Shown here one piece after another: positions 11,022-20,266 of a stretch of DNA of 64,000 nucleotides (positions are counted from its first letter, which is position 1; each line of letters begins with the position of its first letter). Both the position numbers and the translations under genes were made by a program. The stretch is from the NCBI RefSeq assembly GCF_900176305.1, contig NZ_FWXH01000003.1, forward strand, positions 372,001-436,000, written 5' to 3'. The notes under the pieces are model-generated. The model made no database searches, was not told the DNA's origin, and worked only from the letters and a program-made list of their open reading frames with translations. Source of the DNA: Clostridium acidisoli DSM 12555 (GTDB lineage Bacteria > Bacillota > Clostridia > Clostridiales > Clostridiaceae).

Positions 11022-11056
11022 AAATGAAGTTCCTGTTTTTGGCAGGAACTTCATTT
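11022..11056 (+). terminator. Long perfect hairpin between pgsA and recA
   Basis: A 14-base left arm (11022-11035) and right arm (11043-11056) pair perfectly around a TTTTTGG loop. The downstream tail is not a clean T run (only ATTT at the arm end), so termination is probable rather than certain. The recA promoter begins seven bases later. Confidence 0.6.
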
Positions 11057-11062
11057 ATAGTA

Positions 11063-11091
11063 TTGACCAATAGAAAAAAGTGATATATAAT
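11063..11091 (+). promoter_or_regulatory. Sigma-A promoter of recA
   Basis: TTGACC (11063-11068) and TATAAT (11086-11091) are spaced by 17 bases. It lies directly upstream of the LexA box and about 60 bases from the recA start. Confidence 0.85.
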
Positions 11092-11098
11092 TAATACA

Positions 11099-11110
11099 GA
11101 ACAAACGTTC
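11099..11110 (+). promoter_or_regulatory. LexA (SOS) box of recA
   Basis: The sequence GAACAAACGTTC matches the Gram-positive LexA consensus GAACNNNNGTTC exactly. It sits just after the -10 element, covering the expected transcription start, so LexA bound here would block initiation until DNA damage activates RecA. Confidence 0.9.
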
Positions 11111-11148
11111 GACAATATGAAAGGTTGGTGAACCCAAGGGGATATAAT

Positions 11149-12216
11149 ATGGATAATGAAAAATTAAAAGCTTTAGAGGCTGCACTAGGACAAATTGAAA
11201 AACAATTTGGAAAAGGTTCTATAATGAAATTAGGTGAGAACAGTACTTTAGACGTTGATTCCATTTCAACTGGCTGTTTATCTTTAGATATAGCGTTAGG
11301 AATAGGTGGAGTACCAAAAGGAAGAATAATTGAAGTTTATGGCCCAGAATCTTCCGGTAAAACTACTGTTGCACTTCATATCATAGCAGAAGCACAAAAA
11401 AAAGGGGGCGCTGCAGCTTTTATTGATGCAGAGCATGCTTTAGATCCAGCTTATGCTAGAGTGTTAGGCGTAGATACTGAAAATCTAATAATTTCTCAAC
11501 CAGACACAGGAGAACAAGCACTAGAAATAACAGAAGCATTAGTTAGATCAGGAGCAATAGATGTAATTGTTATTGACTCTGTTGCAGCTCTTGTACCAAG
11601 AGCTGAAATAGAAGGAGAAATGGGAGATTCTCATGTTGGACTTCAGGCTAGACTTATGTCCCAAGCACTTAGAAAGCTTGCTGGTTCAATTAACAAATCA
11701 AAATGTGTTGCTGTATTTATAAATCAGTTAAGAGAAAAAGTTGGAATAATGTTTGGTAATCCAGAAGTAACTCCAGGAGGAAGAGCACTAAAATTCTATT
11801 CTTCTGTAAGAATGGATATTAGGAGAATAGATTCCATAAAACAAGGTGAGGATGTTCTTGGAAATAGAACTAGAGTAAAAGTTGTTAAAAATAAGATAGC
11901 GCCACCATTTAAAAAAGCTGAATTTGACATTATGTATAATGGGGGAATTTCAAAAGAAGGAAACATTGTAGATGTTGGTGTTCAAGAAGAGATAATTCAG
12001 AAAAGTGGAGCTTGGTTTTCTTATGGAGATATTAGACTTGGGCAAGGTCGTGAAAATGCTAAGCAGTATTTGAAAGAAAATGTAGATGTAAGTCTTGAAA
12101 TAGAGAATAAAATAAGAGCTAAATACAATCTTCCTCTTTCAGAAGTAATACCTAATAAAACTAATAAAACTGATAAAAAGGACGAAGCAACGGCATCAAA
12201 AAAAGAAAATAATTAA
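11149..12216 (+). CDS. recA: Recombinase RecA
   Basis: RecA forms filaments on single-stranded DNA, catalyses strand exchange and triggers LexA self-cleavage. The 355-residue protein has Walker A GPESSGKT, Walker [13 protein letters not shown], the L1/L2 DNA-binding loops ([33 protein letters not shown]) and a lysine-rich acidic tail. An upstream in-frame start at 11125 would add eight residues, but AAGGGG at 11135-11140 supports ATG 11149. No intein or intron interrupts it. Confidence 0.98.
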   Translation: MDNEKLKALEAALGQIEKQFGKGSIMKLGENSTLDVDSISTGCLSLDIALGIGGVPKGRIIEVYGPESSGKTTVALHIIAEAQKKGGAAAFIDAEHALDPAYARVLGVDTENLIISQPDTGEQALEITEALVRSGAIDVIVIDSVAALVPRAEIEGEMGDSHVGLQARLMSQALRKLAGSINKSKCVAVFINQLREKVGIMFGNPEVTPGGRALKFYSSVRMDIRRIDSIKQGEDVLGNRTRVKVVKNKIAPPFKKAEFDIMYNGGISKEGNIVDVGVQEEIIQKSGAWFSYGDIRLGQGRENAKQYLKENVDVSLEIENKIRAKYNLPLSEVIPNKTNKTDKKDEATASKKENN

Positions 12217-12217
12217 T

Positions 12218-12256
12218 AAAAAGGAGTTTCTATGTTTTTCATAGAGGCTTCTTTTT
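12218..12256 (+). terminator. Intrinsic terminator after recA
   Basis: A 16-base stem with several G-T pairs (AAAAGGAGTTTCTATG against CATAGAGGCTTCTTTT) surrounds a T-rich loop and ends in a T run. Confidence 0.8.
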
Positions 12257-12283
12257 ATTATTATCAATGTCAATTTTACTTGC

Positions 12284-12312
12284 TTGACATCAATGTTAAA
12301 TTAATATACAAT
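12284..12312 (+). promoter_or_regulatory. Sigma-A promoter of rny
   Basis: A perfect TTGACA (12284-12289) and TACAAT (12307-12312) are 17 bases apart. The untranslated leader would be about 120 bases long. I see no further motif in the remainder of the recA-rny gap. Confidence 0.75.
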
Positions 12313-12440
12313 TAACTTAAATACAAATACTGGTTTAGCATATTCAAATGATTGCCAAATGAATATATATGACACCTTTTCAAAGCTTTCATTTTCACAA
12401 TTTATAACTGCTATAATAAGCAAAGGAGGTGTTTTCGGCA

Positions 12441-13991
12441 ATGGTAAATAACTATTGGATTTTATCTGTCATAGTTGTCGTTGTACTGGCAATTCTGATA
12501 GTTGCAATTGAACTTTATGTTAGAAAAAAATATTCTTGGGCTAAAATATCAAAAGCTGAGGAAGTTGCAAAAGATATAAAGGATGATGCTATCAGAGAAG
12601 CTGAATCAATGAAAAAAGAAGCTATATTAGAGGCGAAGGAAGAAGTTCATAGACTCAGAAATGATTTTGAAAAAGAGACACGTGAACGGAGATCTGAAGT
12701 CCAAAGACTAGAAAGAAGAAATATTCAAAGAGAAGAAGCACTTGAAAAAAAGAGTGAATTTTTTGAAAAAAGAGAAGATAGTTTTAATGTACGTGACAGT
12801 GCGTTGAAAGAAAAAGAAGAAAAAGTTGAAGAATTATATCAAAATCAGAGAAAAGAGCTTGAAAGACTTTCAAATTTGAGTTCTGAGGAAGCAAAACAAA
12901 TACTGCTTGATGAAATAAGAAAAGATATTAAGCATGATGCAGCTGTAATGATTAAAGAAGTTGAAACAAGAGCTAAAGAAGAAGCCGATAAAAAGGCAAG
13001 AGAAATTATTACATGTGCAATACAAAGATGTGCAGCTGATCATGTTGCTGAATCCACAGTATATGTTGTATCTTTACCTAATGATGAAATGAAAGGTAGA
13101 ATAATTGGTAGAGAAGGTCGAAACATAAGGGCATTAGAAACTCTTACAGGAATTGACCTAATTATTGATGATACTCCTGAGGCTGTTATACTTTCAGGAT
13201 TTGACCCTATCAGAAGAGAAGTTGCTAGAATAGCACTTGAAAAACTAATATTAGATGGAAGAATCCATCCTGCTAGGATTGAAGAGATGGTTGAAAAAGC
13301 TAAAAAAGAGGTAGAAAACGACATAAAAGAAGAAGGGGAACAGGCTACTTTCGAGACAGGTATACATGGGTTACATGCTGAGATCATAAGATTACTTGGA
13401 AGATTAAAGTATAGAACTAGTTATGGCCAGAATGTCTTAAAACATTCTATAGAAGTCTCATATTTAGCGGGTTTTATGGCTTCTGAACTTGGTATGGATC
13501 CAACACTTGCAAAGAGAGCTGGTTTATTACATGATATAGGTAAAGCAGTAGATCATGAAGTTGAAGGTCCTCATGCATTAATTGGTTCAGAAACAGCAAA
13601 AAAATATCATGAATCATCAGTTATTGTTAATGCTATAGCTGCACATCATGGTGATGTGGAACCTCAATCATTAGAAGCCATACTTGTTCAGGCTGCAGAT
13701 GCTATATCAGCTGCAAGACCTGGTGCAAGAAGAGAAACTTTAGAGGCTTATATAAAACGTTTAGAGAAACTTGAAGAAATTTCAAACTCATACGAAGGTG
13801 TAGAAAAGTCATATGCCATTCAGGCTGGAAGAGAAATTAGAATAATGGTTAAACCAGAAAGTGTTGATGACGCAGGTTCAGCAGAGATGGCTAGGAATAT
13901 TGTTAAAAGAATAGAAAGTGAACTAGAATATCCTGGTCAAATTAAAATAAATGTTATAAGAGAAACCCGCGCAATTGAATATGCAAAATAG
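12441..13991 (+). CDS. rny: Ribonuclease Y
   Basis: RNase Y is the membrane-anchored endoribonuclease that starts mRNA decay in Firmicutes. The 516-residue protein has one N-terminal transmembrane helix (residues 5-25), a long charged coiled coil (about 30-190), a KH domain ([17 protein letters not shown]) and an HD hydrolase domain with metal ligands in [12 protein letters not shown] and AAHHGD. GTG 12429 is in frame but overlaps the AAAGGAGGTG ribosome binding site, so ATG 12441 is chosen. Confidence 0.97.
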   Translation: MVNNYWILSVIVVVVLAILIVAIELYVRKKYSWAKISKAEEVAKDIKDDAIREAESMKKEAILEAKEEVHRLRNDFEKETRERRSEVQRLERRNIQREEALEKKSEFFEKREDSFNVRDSALKEKEEKVEELYQNQRKELERLSNLSSEEAKQILLDEIRKDIKHDAAVMIKEVETRAKEEADKKAREIITCAIQRCAADHVAESTVYVVSLPNDEMKGRIIGREGRNIRALETLTGIDLIIDDTPEAVILSGFDPIRREVARIALEKLILDGRIHPARIEEMVEKAKKEVENDIKEEGEQATFETGIHGLHAEIIRLLGRLKYRTSYGQNVLKHSIEVSYLAGFMASELGMDPTLAKRAGLLHDIGKAVDHEVEGPHALIGSETAKKYHESSVIVNAIAAHHGDVEPQSLEAILVQAADAISAARPGARRETLEAYIKRLEKLEEISNSYEGVEKSYAIQAGREIRIMVKPESVDDAGSAEMARNIVKRIESELEYPGQIKINVIRETRAIEYAK

Positions 13992-14007
13992 AATTTTCTT
14001 ATATTAA

Positions 14008-14038
14008 AAAATACCCTCTATCTTTAGAGGGTATTTTT
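14008..14038 (+). terminator. Intrinsic terminator after rny
   Basis: ATACCCTCTA (14011-14020) and TAGAGGGTAT (14025-14034) form a perfect ten-pair stem with a TCTT loop and a T-rich tail. Confidence 0.9.
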
Positions 14039-14165
14039 AATTAATTTCCATATTAACGAATCGTAAATATAATAACACGCATTTTTAATATTAGATATTA
14101 TGAATAGGTTTTCAGTTAAAAAAAGGAATTAATTACTTTAAACGTTAAAATAATTTCTACTAAAA

Positions 14166-14194
14166 AAAGGAATAATTTATTATATGTAGAATAA
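14166..14194 (+). promoter_or_regulatory. Predicted SigH-type promoter of spoVS
   Basis: AAAGGAATA (-35, core AGGA at 14168-14171) and GTAGAATAA (-10, core GAAT at 14189-14192) are separated by 11 bases. This matches the Bacillus SigH consensus RnAGGAwWW-N11/12-RnnGAATWW at every defined position. In B. subtilis spoVS is a SigH gene, so early-sporulation control is expected here. The rest of the rny-spoVS gap is featureless AT-rich sequence. Confidence 0.7.
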
Positions 14195-14254
14195 TATACC
14201 TGTAGAATGCTTTATTTAGTTTTACTAATATATAACTAACAGGAGGGTGTTAAT

Positions 14255-14515
14255 ATGGAAGTATTAAAAGTTTCAGCAAAATCGAATCCAAATTCAGTAG
14301 CAGGTGCTTTGGCCGGTGTGCTTAGAGAAAGAGGGGCAGCAGAGATACAAGCCATAGGTGCAGGAGCAATAAATCAAGCAGTTAAAGCTATAGCTATAGC
14401 AAGAGGGTTTGTAGCACCTAGTGGTATTGATTTGATTTGTATACCAGCATTTACGGATATTGAAATAGATGGTGAAGAAAGAACTGCAATAAAGCTTATT
14501 GTACAACCAAGGTAG
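14255..14515 (+). CDS. spoVS: Stage V sporulation protein S
   Basis: SpoVS is an 86-residue Alba-like regulator needed for late spore development and coat assembly in Bacillus. The protein is nearly invariant across Firmicutes, with VSAKSNPNSVAGALAGVLRE at the N-terminus and PAFTDIEIDGEERTAIKLIV at the C-terminus. ATG 14255 follows AGGAGGGTGTTAAT. It is monocistronic, between a SigH-like promoter and a strong terminator. Confidence 0.97.
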   Translation: MEVLKVSAKSNPNSVAGALAGVLRERGAAEIQAIGAGAINQAVKAIAIARGFVAPSGIDLICIPAFTDIEIDGEERTAIKLIVQPR

Positions 14516-14543
14516 TTTTTTGAAATAATATTTTTCATTATAT

Positions 14544-14588
14544 AAATAAAAGGATTGTTTTAATCATATTAAAGCAATCCTTTTATTT
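14544..14588 (+). terminator. Intrinsic terminator after spoVS
   Basis: A stem of about 20 pairs is built on AAATAAAAGGATTG and CAATCCTTTTATTT, with an inner TTTAAT/ATTAAA extension and a three-base loop. A/T tracts flank both sides, so it could work in either direction. Confidence 0.85.
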
Positions 14589-14700
14589 ATATGTTTTTAA
14601 TGCATAAATATATTCATATTTTATGGCATACCCTTTTAATTAGTATGAAAATATGTTAAATTAGAGAATAGCATAAACATTTTAACTTTTGGAGGTAAGA

Positions 14701-15573
14701 ATGAAAGATATAAGACTTAAATACATACTTAAACTTATGAGACCTAAGCAATGGCTAAAAAACTTTTTTGTATTTGCAGCAATAATATTTTCTGGAAAAT
14801 TTGAAAATAAAAATATATTTCTTTTGAATTTAGGGGTTTTTGCACTGTTTTGCCTTATTTCATCAGCAGTTTACGTGTTAAATGATTTAGTTGATGTCGA
14901 GAAAGACAAGCAACATCCAGATAAAAAAAACAGACCCATTGCCAGTGGCAAGGTGTCTAAGACTCAGGCAATGATTTTAGAGCTATGCATATTATGTATA
15001 GTATTAATATTATCCTATAACGTAAACTTAAGAATATTAGCGGTTCTTATAACCTATTACGTTATGAATGTATTATATTCATTTAAACTTAAAAATGTTG
15101 TTATAGTAGATGTTATGATAATAACCTTTGGATTTGTACTTAGAGTAATAAGTGGAAGTATAGTGACAAATGTGCAGCTATCTCCTTGGCTTATATTATG
15201 TACAATATTAATTTCACTGTTTTTGGCACTAAATAAGAGGAGAAGTGAGATTGTTACATTAAAAGATAATAAATCTTCTCATAGAAAAATACTAGAGGAA
15301 TATTCTATTGAATTAATAGACAATATGCTTACAATTGTTACACCAAGCATATTAATGACTTATTGCCTTTACACTTTTAGTTCCATACAAAGTAGAACAA
15401 TGATGATAACCATACCATTTGTTTTATATGGAATATTTAGATATCAATACTTGGTTTCTAAAAAAAATGTTGGGGGAAAACCAGAGGATGTTTTTCAAAA
15501 TGACTTACCATTTTTAATTGATGTGGTTTTGTGGGCAATTTTAATAATAGTTATCATATATTTTAAATTATAA
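14701..15573 (+). CDS. UbiA-family prenyltransferase, decaprenyl-phosphate phosphoribosyltransferase-like
   Basis: This 290-residue integral membrane protein has eight or nine hydrophobic helices. MRPKQWLKNFFVF at the start and NDLVDVEKDKQHPDKKNRPI match the subgroup that transfers phosphoribose to polyprenyl phosphate (Rv3806c type). The second motif carries the N/D metal ligands of the UbiA family. In clostridia the acceptor and final product are not established; a cell-surface arabinose-type sugar donor is possible. GGAGGTAAGA precedes ATG 14701; the upstream in-frame TTG 14689 is inside that site. It is monocistronic. Confidence 0.8.
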   Translation: MKDIRLKYILKLMRPKQWLKNFFVFAAIIFSGKFENKNIFLLNLGVFALFCLISSAVYVLNDLVDVEKDKQHPDKKNRPIASGKVSKTQAMILELCILCIVLILSYNVNLRILAVLITYYVMNVLYSFKLKNVVIVDVMIITFGFVLRVISGSIVTNVQLSPWLILCTILISLFLALNKRRSEIVTLKDNKSSHRKILEEYSIELIDNMLTIVTPSILMTYCLYTFSSIQSRTMMITIPFVLYGIFRYQYLVSKKNVGGKPEDVFQNDLPFLIDVVLWAILIIVIIYFKL

Positions 15574-15638
15574 TGTAAGGCATATTTTTATATGTCTAAT
15601 CAAATAAAACTTATATAAAATTACTAGGAGGTATCTTT

Positions 15639-16835
15639 ATGATTTTTTCCAAAAATTCAGAAAATATTTCACCATCAGTAACGCTTTCAATTACTGCAAG
15701 AGTTGCACAAATGAAAAAAGAGGGTATAGACGTAATAGGTTTTGGTGTTGGAGAGCCTGATTTTAACACACCTGAAAACATTCAAGATGCAGCAATAAAT
15801 GCAATGAAAAAAGGTTTTACTAAATACACTTCTGCATCAGGAATAATAGAACTTAAAGAAGCTTTAGTGAATAAATTTAAAAGAGACAACAATTTAAATT
15901 ATAGTGTTTCACAAATAATAGTATCAACAGGTGGAAAACAATGCCTTTCTAATCTTTTTCAAGCTGTTTTAAATGAAGGCGATGAGGTAATATTAGCTTC
16001 TCCTTATTGGGTTACATATCCTGAACTTATTAAATTATATAATGGAAATCCAATTATAGTTGAAACTGATGAGAAAGACGCCTTTAAATTGACGCTAAAG
16101 CAGTTAGAAAAGGCATATACTGATAAAACAAAGGCAGTGTTACTAAATAGTCCTAATAATCCAACTGGAACTGTTTATAATAGGCAAGAACTTGAACAAA
16201 TTGCTGATTTCGCAAAAAAACACAATATTTTAATAATTTCGGATGAAATGTACGAGAAGCTTATCTATGGTGATTCAAAACATATAAGTATAGCAAGTAT
16301 TAGTGAGGATGCTTTTAATAGAACTGTTGTAATAAATGGGATGTCAAAGACATATGCTATGACTGGTTGGAGAATAGGATATGCAGCTTCTGGCAATGAT
16401 TATATTATTAAACTCATGTCTAATATACAAAGTCATACAACCTCAAATCCTAATTCAATTGCTCAATATGCATCTGTAGAGGCATTAAACGGTGACCAGA
16501 GTTCGGTTGAGCTAATGAAGGAACAATTTAAAATAAGAAGAGATTATATGGTTGAAAAAATAAATAGTATAGAGAATATCTCATGTTTAAAACCGGAAGG
16601 TGCATTTTATGTAATGCTTAATATAAGTAAGCTAATGGGCAAGAAAATTGATGGTACTTTAATTAATAATTCTTTAGATTTTACTGAAAAATTGCTTGAT
16701 AAAAATAAAGTTGCAGTTGTACCAGGAGATGCTTTTGGTGTTTCTAAATATGTAAGACTTTCTTATGCTACATCCTTAGAAAATATTAAAGAGGGATTAC
16801 AAAGAATAGAAGATTTTGTCTCTCAAATAAAATAA
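15639..16835 (+). CDS. Pyridoxal-phosphate aspartate aminotransferase, class I
   Basis: This 398-residue fold-type I aminotransferase should interconvert aspartate/2-oxoglutarate and oxaloacetate/glutamate. It shows GVGEPDFNTPENI at the N-terminus, NSPNNPTGTVY (cofactor contact), ISDEMYEKLIYG with the ring-stacking aspartate, and the Schiff-base lysine in NGMSKTYAMTGWRIGY. A carboxylate-binding arginine lies in VRLSYATS. The sequence fits the AspB/AspC (1-gamma) group. AGGAGGTATCTTT precedes ATG 15639. It stands alone with a terminator downstream. Confidence 0.93.
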   Translation: MIFSKNSENISPSVTLSITARVAQMKKEGIDVIGFGVGEPDFNTPENIQDAAINAMKKGFTKYTSASGIIELKEALVNKFKRDNNLNYSVSQIIVSTGGKQCLSNLFQAVLNEGDEVILASPYWVTYPELIKLYNGNPIIVETDEKDAFKLTLKQLEKAYTDKTKAVLLNSPNNPTGTVYNRQELEQIADFAKKHNILIISDEMYEKLIYGDSKHISIASISEDAFNRTVVINGMSKTYAMTGWRIGYAASGNDYIIKLMSNIQSHTTSNPNSIAQYASVEALNGDQSSVELMKEQFKIRRDYMVEKINSIENISCLKPEGAFYVMLNISKLMGKKIDGTLINNSLDFTEKLLDKNKVAVVPGDAFGVSKYVRLSYATSLENIKEGLQRIEDFVSQIK

Positions 16836-16904
16836 GTTATAAGTTTAAATAAAGATATATATAAGAACGTACAAAAAAATAGAATTTAGTATGAATCCAT
16901 GTAA

Positions 16905-16938
16905 GAAAATAGTATATTAAATATATACTATTTTTTAT
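16905..16938 (+). terminator. Intrinsic terminator after the aminotransferase
   Basis: ATAGTATAT and ATATACTAT pair around a short AT loop and are followed by TTTTTTATTT. Confidence 0.75.
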
Positions 16939-16953
16939 TTGTGGGGTGATATT

Positions 16954-17412
16954 ATGGGAAAAATATTAGAACTTTTGCAACCAATTAACGGCTCTATTAT
17001 TCCTTTATCAGAATTAAATGATTATTTATTTAATAAAAAGATGATGGGTGAAGGGGTAGCGATTAAACCTAAGGACAATTATGTATTTTCACCAATAGAC
17101 GGGGAGGTAGCAGTTATATATGAATCTAAACATGCTATTATAATTAAATCTGACACAGGCATACAGGTTCTTATTCATATTGGGTTAGATACTGCAAAAT
17201 TAGAAGGAAGAGGTTTTGGTAGTTATGTTAAAGAGGGAGATAAGGTGTCTGCTGGAGACAAATTAATTTTTTTTGATCGTGAATATTTAGAAACTAAATC
17301 ATCATTGGATACTCCGATAGTTGTAACAAATCCAGAACTTATAGAAAGTATTGAAATTAATTACGGTTGTAAAAATGCCAAATGTAAATTTGCCACCATT
17401 AAGTTAAAGTAG
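16954..17412 (+). CDS. PTS system glucose-type EIIA component
   Basis: This 152-residue protein accepts phosphate from HPr and passes it to an EIIB domain. The family motif VLIHIGLDTAKLEGRGF contains the phosphorylated histidine, and FSPIDGEVAVI is the typical beta-sandwich start. It is a stand-alone EIIA with no EIIB or EIIC nearby, so it either serves an EIICB elsewhere or has a regulatory role. GGGGTGATATT precedes ATG 16954; the upstream TTG at 16939 is rejected because it precedes that site. ptsH lies about 90 bases downstream. Confidence 0.92.
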   Translation: MGKILELLQPINGSIIPLSELNDYLFNKKMMGEGVAIKPKDNYVFSPIDGEVAVIYESKHAIIIKSDTGIQVLIHIGLDTAKLEGRGFGSYVKEGDKVSAGDKLIFFDREYLETKSSLDTPIVVTNPELIESIEINYGCKNAKCKFATIKLK

Positions 17413-17504
17413 ACAAATTTCGAAAATTCACTTGAACTTGATAAAATATAGTGTTAAACTTATATGGTAATTAAGTTTATTAGTTAGTAGAGGTGGATGA
17501 GACA

Positions 17505-17765
17505 ATGGTTACAAAAGAAGCTACAGTTAAAAGTGCTACTGGTTTACACGCAAGACCAGCTACATTGTTAGTAAAGAAAGCGTCTTCATTTAAATCAGAT
17601 ATTAGCATTGAAAACAATGGTAAAAAAGCGAATATTAAAAGTTTAATAGGTGTTTTATCATTAGGTGTAACAAAAGATTCAGTTGTTAAAGTAATCGCTT
17701 CAGGTGATGATGAAGCTTTAGCAGCAGAAGAAATAGTAAAGTTAATTGAATCAATAGAAGAATAA
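17505..17765 (+). CDS. ptsH: Phosphocarrier protein HPr
   Basis: HPr relays phosphate from enzyme I to sugar-specific EIIA proteins. The 86-residue protein has His15 in TGLHARPA and the regulatory Ser46 in IKSLIGVLSLG, the site phosphorylated by HPr kinase in Firmicutes. A GTG at 17493 would add four residues but lies inside the AGAGGTGGATGAG ribosome binding site, so ATG 17505 is used and places both residues at standard numbers. ptsI is not adjacent, which is common in clostridia. Confidence 0.97.
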   Translation: MVTKEATVKSATGLHARPATLLVKKASSFKSDISIENNGKKANIKSLIGVLSLGVTKDSVVKVIASGDDEALAAEEIVKLIESIEE

Positions 17766-17788
17766 TTAAGTTGGTTTAATTACATAAT

Positions 17789-17820
17789 AAAAGGATAGCT
17801 AATGCTATCCTTTTATTTTT
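17789..17820 (+). terminator. Intrinsic terminator after ptsH
   Basis: AAAAGGATAGC and GCTATCCTTTT pair perfectly around TAAT, followed by ATTTTT. Confidence 0.92.
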
Positions 17821-17833
17821 AGGCAAACATAAA

Positions 17834-17881
17834 AAAAACACGAACAAAAACGTTTTAAAACTAAATAATGTATGATATAAT
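17834..17881 (+). promoter_or_regulatory. purB promoter with operator-like sequence
   Basis: TATAAT lies at 17876-17881. Upstream, ACACGAACAAA (about 17838-17848), followed by CGTTTT (17851-17856), resembles a purine-repressor half-site (core CGAAC) and forms a loose AAAAC..CG/CGTTTT repeat over the -35 region. Regulation of purB by a PurR-like factor is plausible, but the match is partial. Confidence 0.35.
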
Positions 17882-17933
17882 ATGAAATATATTTAACAAT
17901 CAAGATTTTATGTTCACTAGGAGGAAACCTTTT

Positions 17934-19364
17934 ATGAGAAATGTATATGAAACACCTTTAAATAAAAGATATGCATCAAAAGAAATGTCATATCTTTTTT
18001 CTGATGAAAAGAAATTTAGGACATGGAGAAAATTATGGGTAGCTTTAGCAGAAAGCGAAAAAGAACTTGGTTTAAATATAACAGAGGAGCAAGTTGCTGA
18101 ACTAAAAGCTCATATGGAAGATATAAACTATGAAGTAGCTGAAGAAAGAGAAAAGGAAGTAAGACATGATGTAATGAGCCATGTATATGCTTATGGAGTT
18201 CAATGTCCTAAAGCAAAAGGTATAATACATCTTGGTGCTACAAGCTGTTATGTAGGTGACAATACAGATATAATTGTAATGAGGGAAGCTTTAATACTTA
18301 TAAAAAATAAGATTTTAAATGTTATTGCTCATCTAACAAATTTTGCATTAAAATATAAGAGTTTGCCTACGTTAGGATTTACGCATCTTCAACCAGCACA
18401 ACTTACAACTGTAGGTAAAAGAGCTACACTTTGGATACAGGATTTACTTTTAGACATTGAAAACATAGATTTTGTAATTGACACTATAAAACTTAGAGGT
18501 GTAAAAGGAACAACTGGAACTCAGGCAAGTTTTATGGAGTTATTTAATGGTGACGAAGAAAAAATTAAAACTCTTGAAAAAAAAGTAACTGAAAAAATGA
18601 ATTTTGAAAAAGCATATAATGTTACTGGTCAAACTTACCCAAGGAAGGTTGATTCTATAGTACTTAACACTCTTTCAGAAGTAGCTCAAAGTGCATATAA
18701 ATTTAGTAATGACCTTAGAATACTTCAAAACTTAAAAGAAATAGAAGAACCTTTTGAAGCACACCAAATAGGATCGTCTGCCATGGCATATAAAAGAAAT
18801 CCTATGAGATCAGAGAGAATAAGTGCACTTTCAAGATATATAATTATTAATTCGCTCAATCCTGCAATAACAGCAGGAACCCAATGGTTTGAAAGAACCT
18901 TGGACGATTCTGCGAACAAGAGGATAGCAGTCCCAGAAGCTTTCTTAGCTTTAGATGGAGTACTAAACTTATACATAAACATCTCAAGCAACTTAGTAGT
19001 TTATCCAAAGGTCATAGCTTCTAGAGTAAGCAGTGAACTTCCATTTATGGCTACAGAAAATATACTTATGGAAGCCGTAAAAAGAGGTGGAGATAGACAA
19101 GAATTACATGAAAAAATAAGAGTTTATTCAATGGAAACTGGAAAGAGAGTAAAAGAAGAAGGTCTAGATAATGATTTGATGTCAAGAATAGCAAAAGATT
19201 CTTCATTTAAGCTACAAGAAAATGATGTGCTTACTATTCTTGATTCTAAAAATTTCATTGGTAGAGCACCAGGTCAGGTAGATGACTTTGTTAACGAATG
19301 TATAAGCCCTCTTTTAGAAGCAAATAAAGAAAATTTAGGTATTACAGTAGATATAAACGTATAA
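17934..19364 (+). CDS. purB: Adenylosuccinate lyase
   Basis: PurB cleaves SAICAR and adenylosuccinate, releasing fumarate in purine synthesis. The 476-residue protein has the fumarase/aspartase signature GSSAMAYKRNPMRSE (about residue 283), HLGATSCYVGDN and TLGFTHLQPAQLTTVGKR. It is full length. An upstream in-frame start at 17910 precedes AGGAGGAAACC, so ATG 17934 is correct. It is isolated from other pur genes, as often seen in Clostridium. Confidence 0.96.
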   Translation: MRNVYETPLNKRYASKEMSYLFSDEKKFRTWRKLWVALAESEKELGLNITEEQVAELKAHMEDINYEVAEEREKEVRHDVMSHVYAYGVQCPKAKGIIHLGATSCYVGDNTDIIVMREALILIKNKILNVIAHLTNFALKYKSLPTLGFTHLQPAQLTTVGKRATLWIQDLLLDIENIDFVIDTIKLRGVKGTTGTQASFMELFNGDEEKIKTLEKKVTEKMNFEKAYNVTGQTYPRKVDSIVLNTLSEVAQSAYKFSNDLRILQNLKEIEEPFEAHQIGSSAMAYKRNPMRSERISALSRYIIINSLNPAITAGTQWFERTLDDSANKRIAVPEAFLALDGVLNLYINISSNLVVYPKVIASRVSSELPFMATENILMEAVKRGGDRQELHEKIRVYSMETGKRVKEEGLDNDLMSRIAKDSSFKLQENDVLTILDSKNFIGRAPGQVDDFVNECISPLLEANKENLGITVDINV

Positions 19365-19373
19365 ACATATTCT

Positions 19374-19418
19374 AAAAAAATCACAGTGAACTTATGGTTG
19401 CTGTGGTTTTTGTTTTTA
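19374..19418 (+). terminator. Intrinsic terminator after purB
   Basis: AAAAATCACAG and CTGTGGTTTTT form an imperfect stem with a central bulge, followed by TGTTTTT. It covers the region just upstream of the next gene, which argues against an earlier start for that gene. Confidence 0.65.
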
Positions 19419-19442
19419 ATAATCCAAATTGAGGTGATATTA

Positions 19443-20210
19443 TTGAAATTTTATGAATTTGGAAATGAACGAAACCCTGCTATTATGCTTTTACCAGGGA
19501 CATGTTGTCACTGGAGAAATAATTTTTCGGATGTAATTGATTTACTTGCAGAAAACTTCTTTGTTGTTTGTGTATCGCATGATGGGTTTGATGAAACAGA
19601 AAAAACAGAATTTCCAGATATGCTGACAGAAACAGAAAAAATAGAGGCATATATCAAGGAACGGTTTCATGGGAAGATACATGCAGTTTATGGATGCTCG
19701 CTTGGAGGTTCATTTGTAGGATTGCTAGTACAGAGAAAGAACATTCACATGAATCATGGCATTTTGGGGAGTTCAGATTTAGATCAGGCTTCTGAAAAAG
19801 TGGCTAAAGTAAAGGCAAAGCTCATAATATTACTTTTTCATAAGATGTTACAGTCTGGAAAAGTTCCAGGATTCCTGAGGAAAAGGATGGTTAAGCATGG
19901 AACAGAGAACTATGCAAAAAATGGACTACGTATGATGGGAATCGGTGGGGTAGATGTCTCATTTGTAAGCAAAAAGAGCATGGAAAATCAATTTTATTCG
20001 GATCTTGTAACACTTCTGGAGGATAACATTGAAACAGCAGGTACGATAATACATTGCTTTTATGCTTCTAAAATGGGAGAAGAATATAAAAAAAGGTATC
20101 AGAAGCATTTTGCTCAGCCACATATAGTGGAACACGATTTATTGCATGAAGAACTTCTGGTTTGTTATCCAAATGAATGGGCAGATACGATAAAAAATTG
20201 TATATTGTAA
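19443..20210 (+). CDS. Alpha/beta hydrolase, probably acquired
   Basis: This 255-residue alpha/beta hydrolase has an oxyanion segment LLPGTCCHWRNNF, the nucleophile elbow GCSLGGS (serine near residue 91) and a C-terminal HDLLHEE that could supply the histidine. The substrate is unknown. TTG 19443 follows GAGGTGATATTA; an ATG at 19386 in frame lies in the purB terminator and is rejected. Codon use looks less AT-biased than neighbours (for example runs with CTGGAGG, CGGTTTCATGGG), suggesting transfer from another Firmicute. It is flanked by purB and spoIIP with no functional link. Confidence 0.75.
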   Translation: MKFYEFGNERNPAIMLLPGTCCHWRNNFSDVIDLLAENFFVVCVSHDGFDETEKTEFPDMLTETEKIEAYIKERFHGKIHAVYGCSLGGSFVGLLVQRKNIHMNHGILGSSDLDQASEKVAKVKAKLIILLFHKMLQSGKVPGFLRKRMVKHGTENYAKNGLRMMGIGGVDVSFVSKKSMENQFYSDLVTLLEDNIETAGTIIHCFYASKMGEEYKKRYQKHFAQPHIVEHDLLHEELLVCYPNEWADTIKNCIL

Positions 20211-20266
20211 TACTGGTTATATATACACATTATTTTTCATAAAGTTAATATATGGAGGTAATGTGC

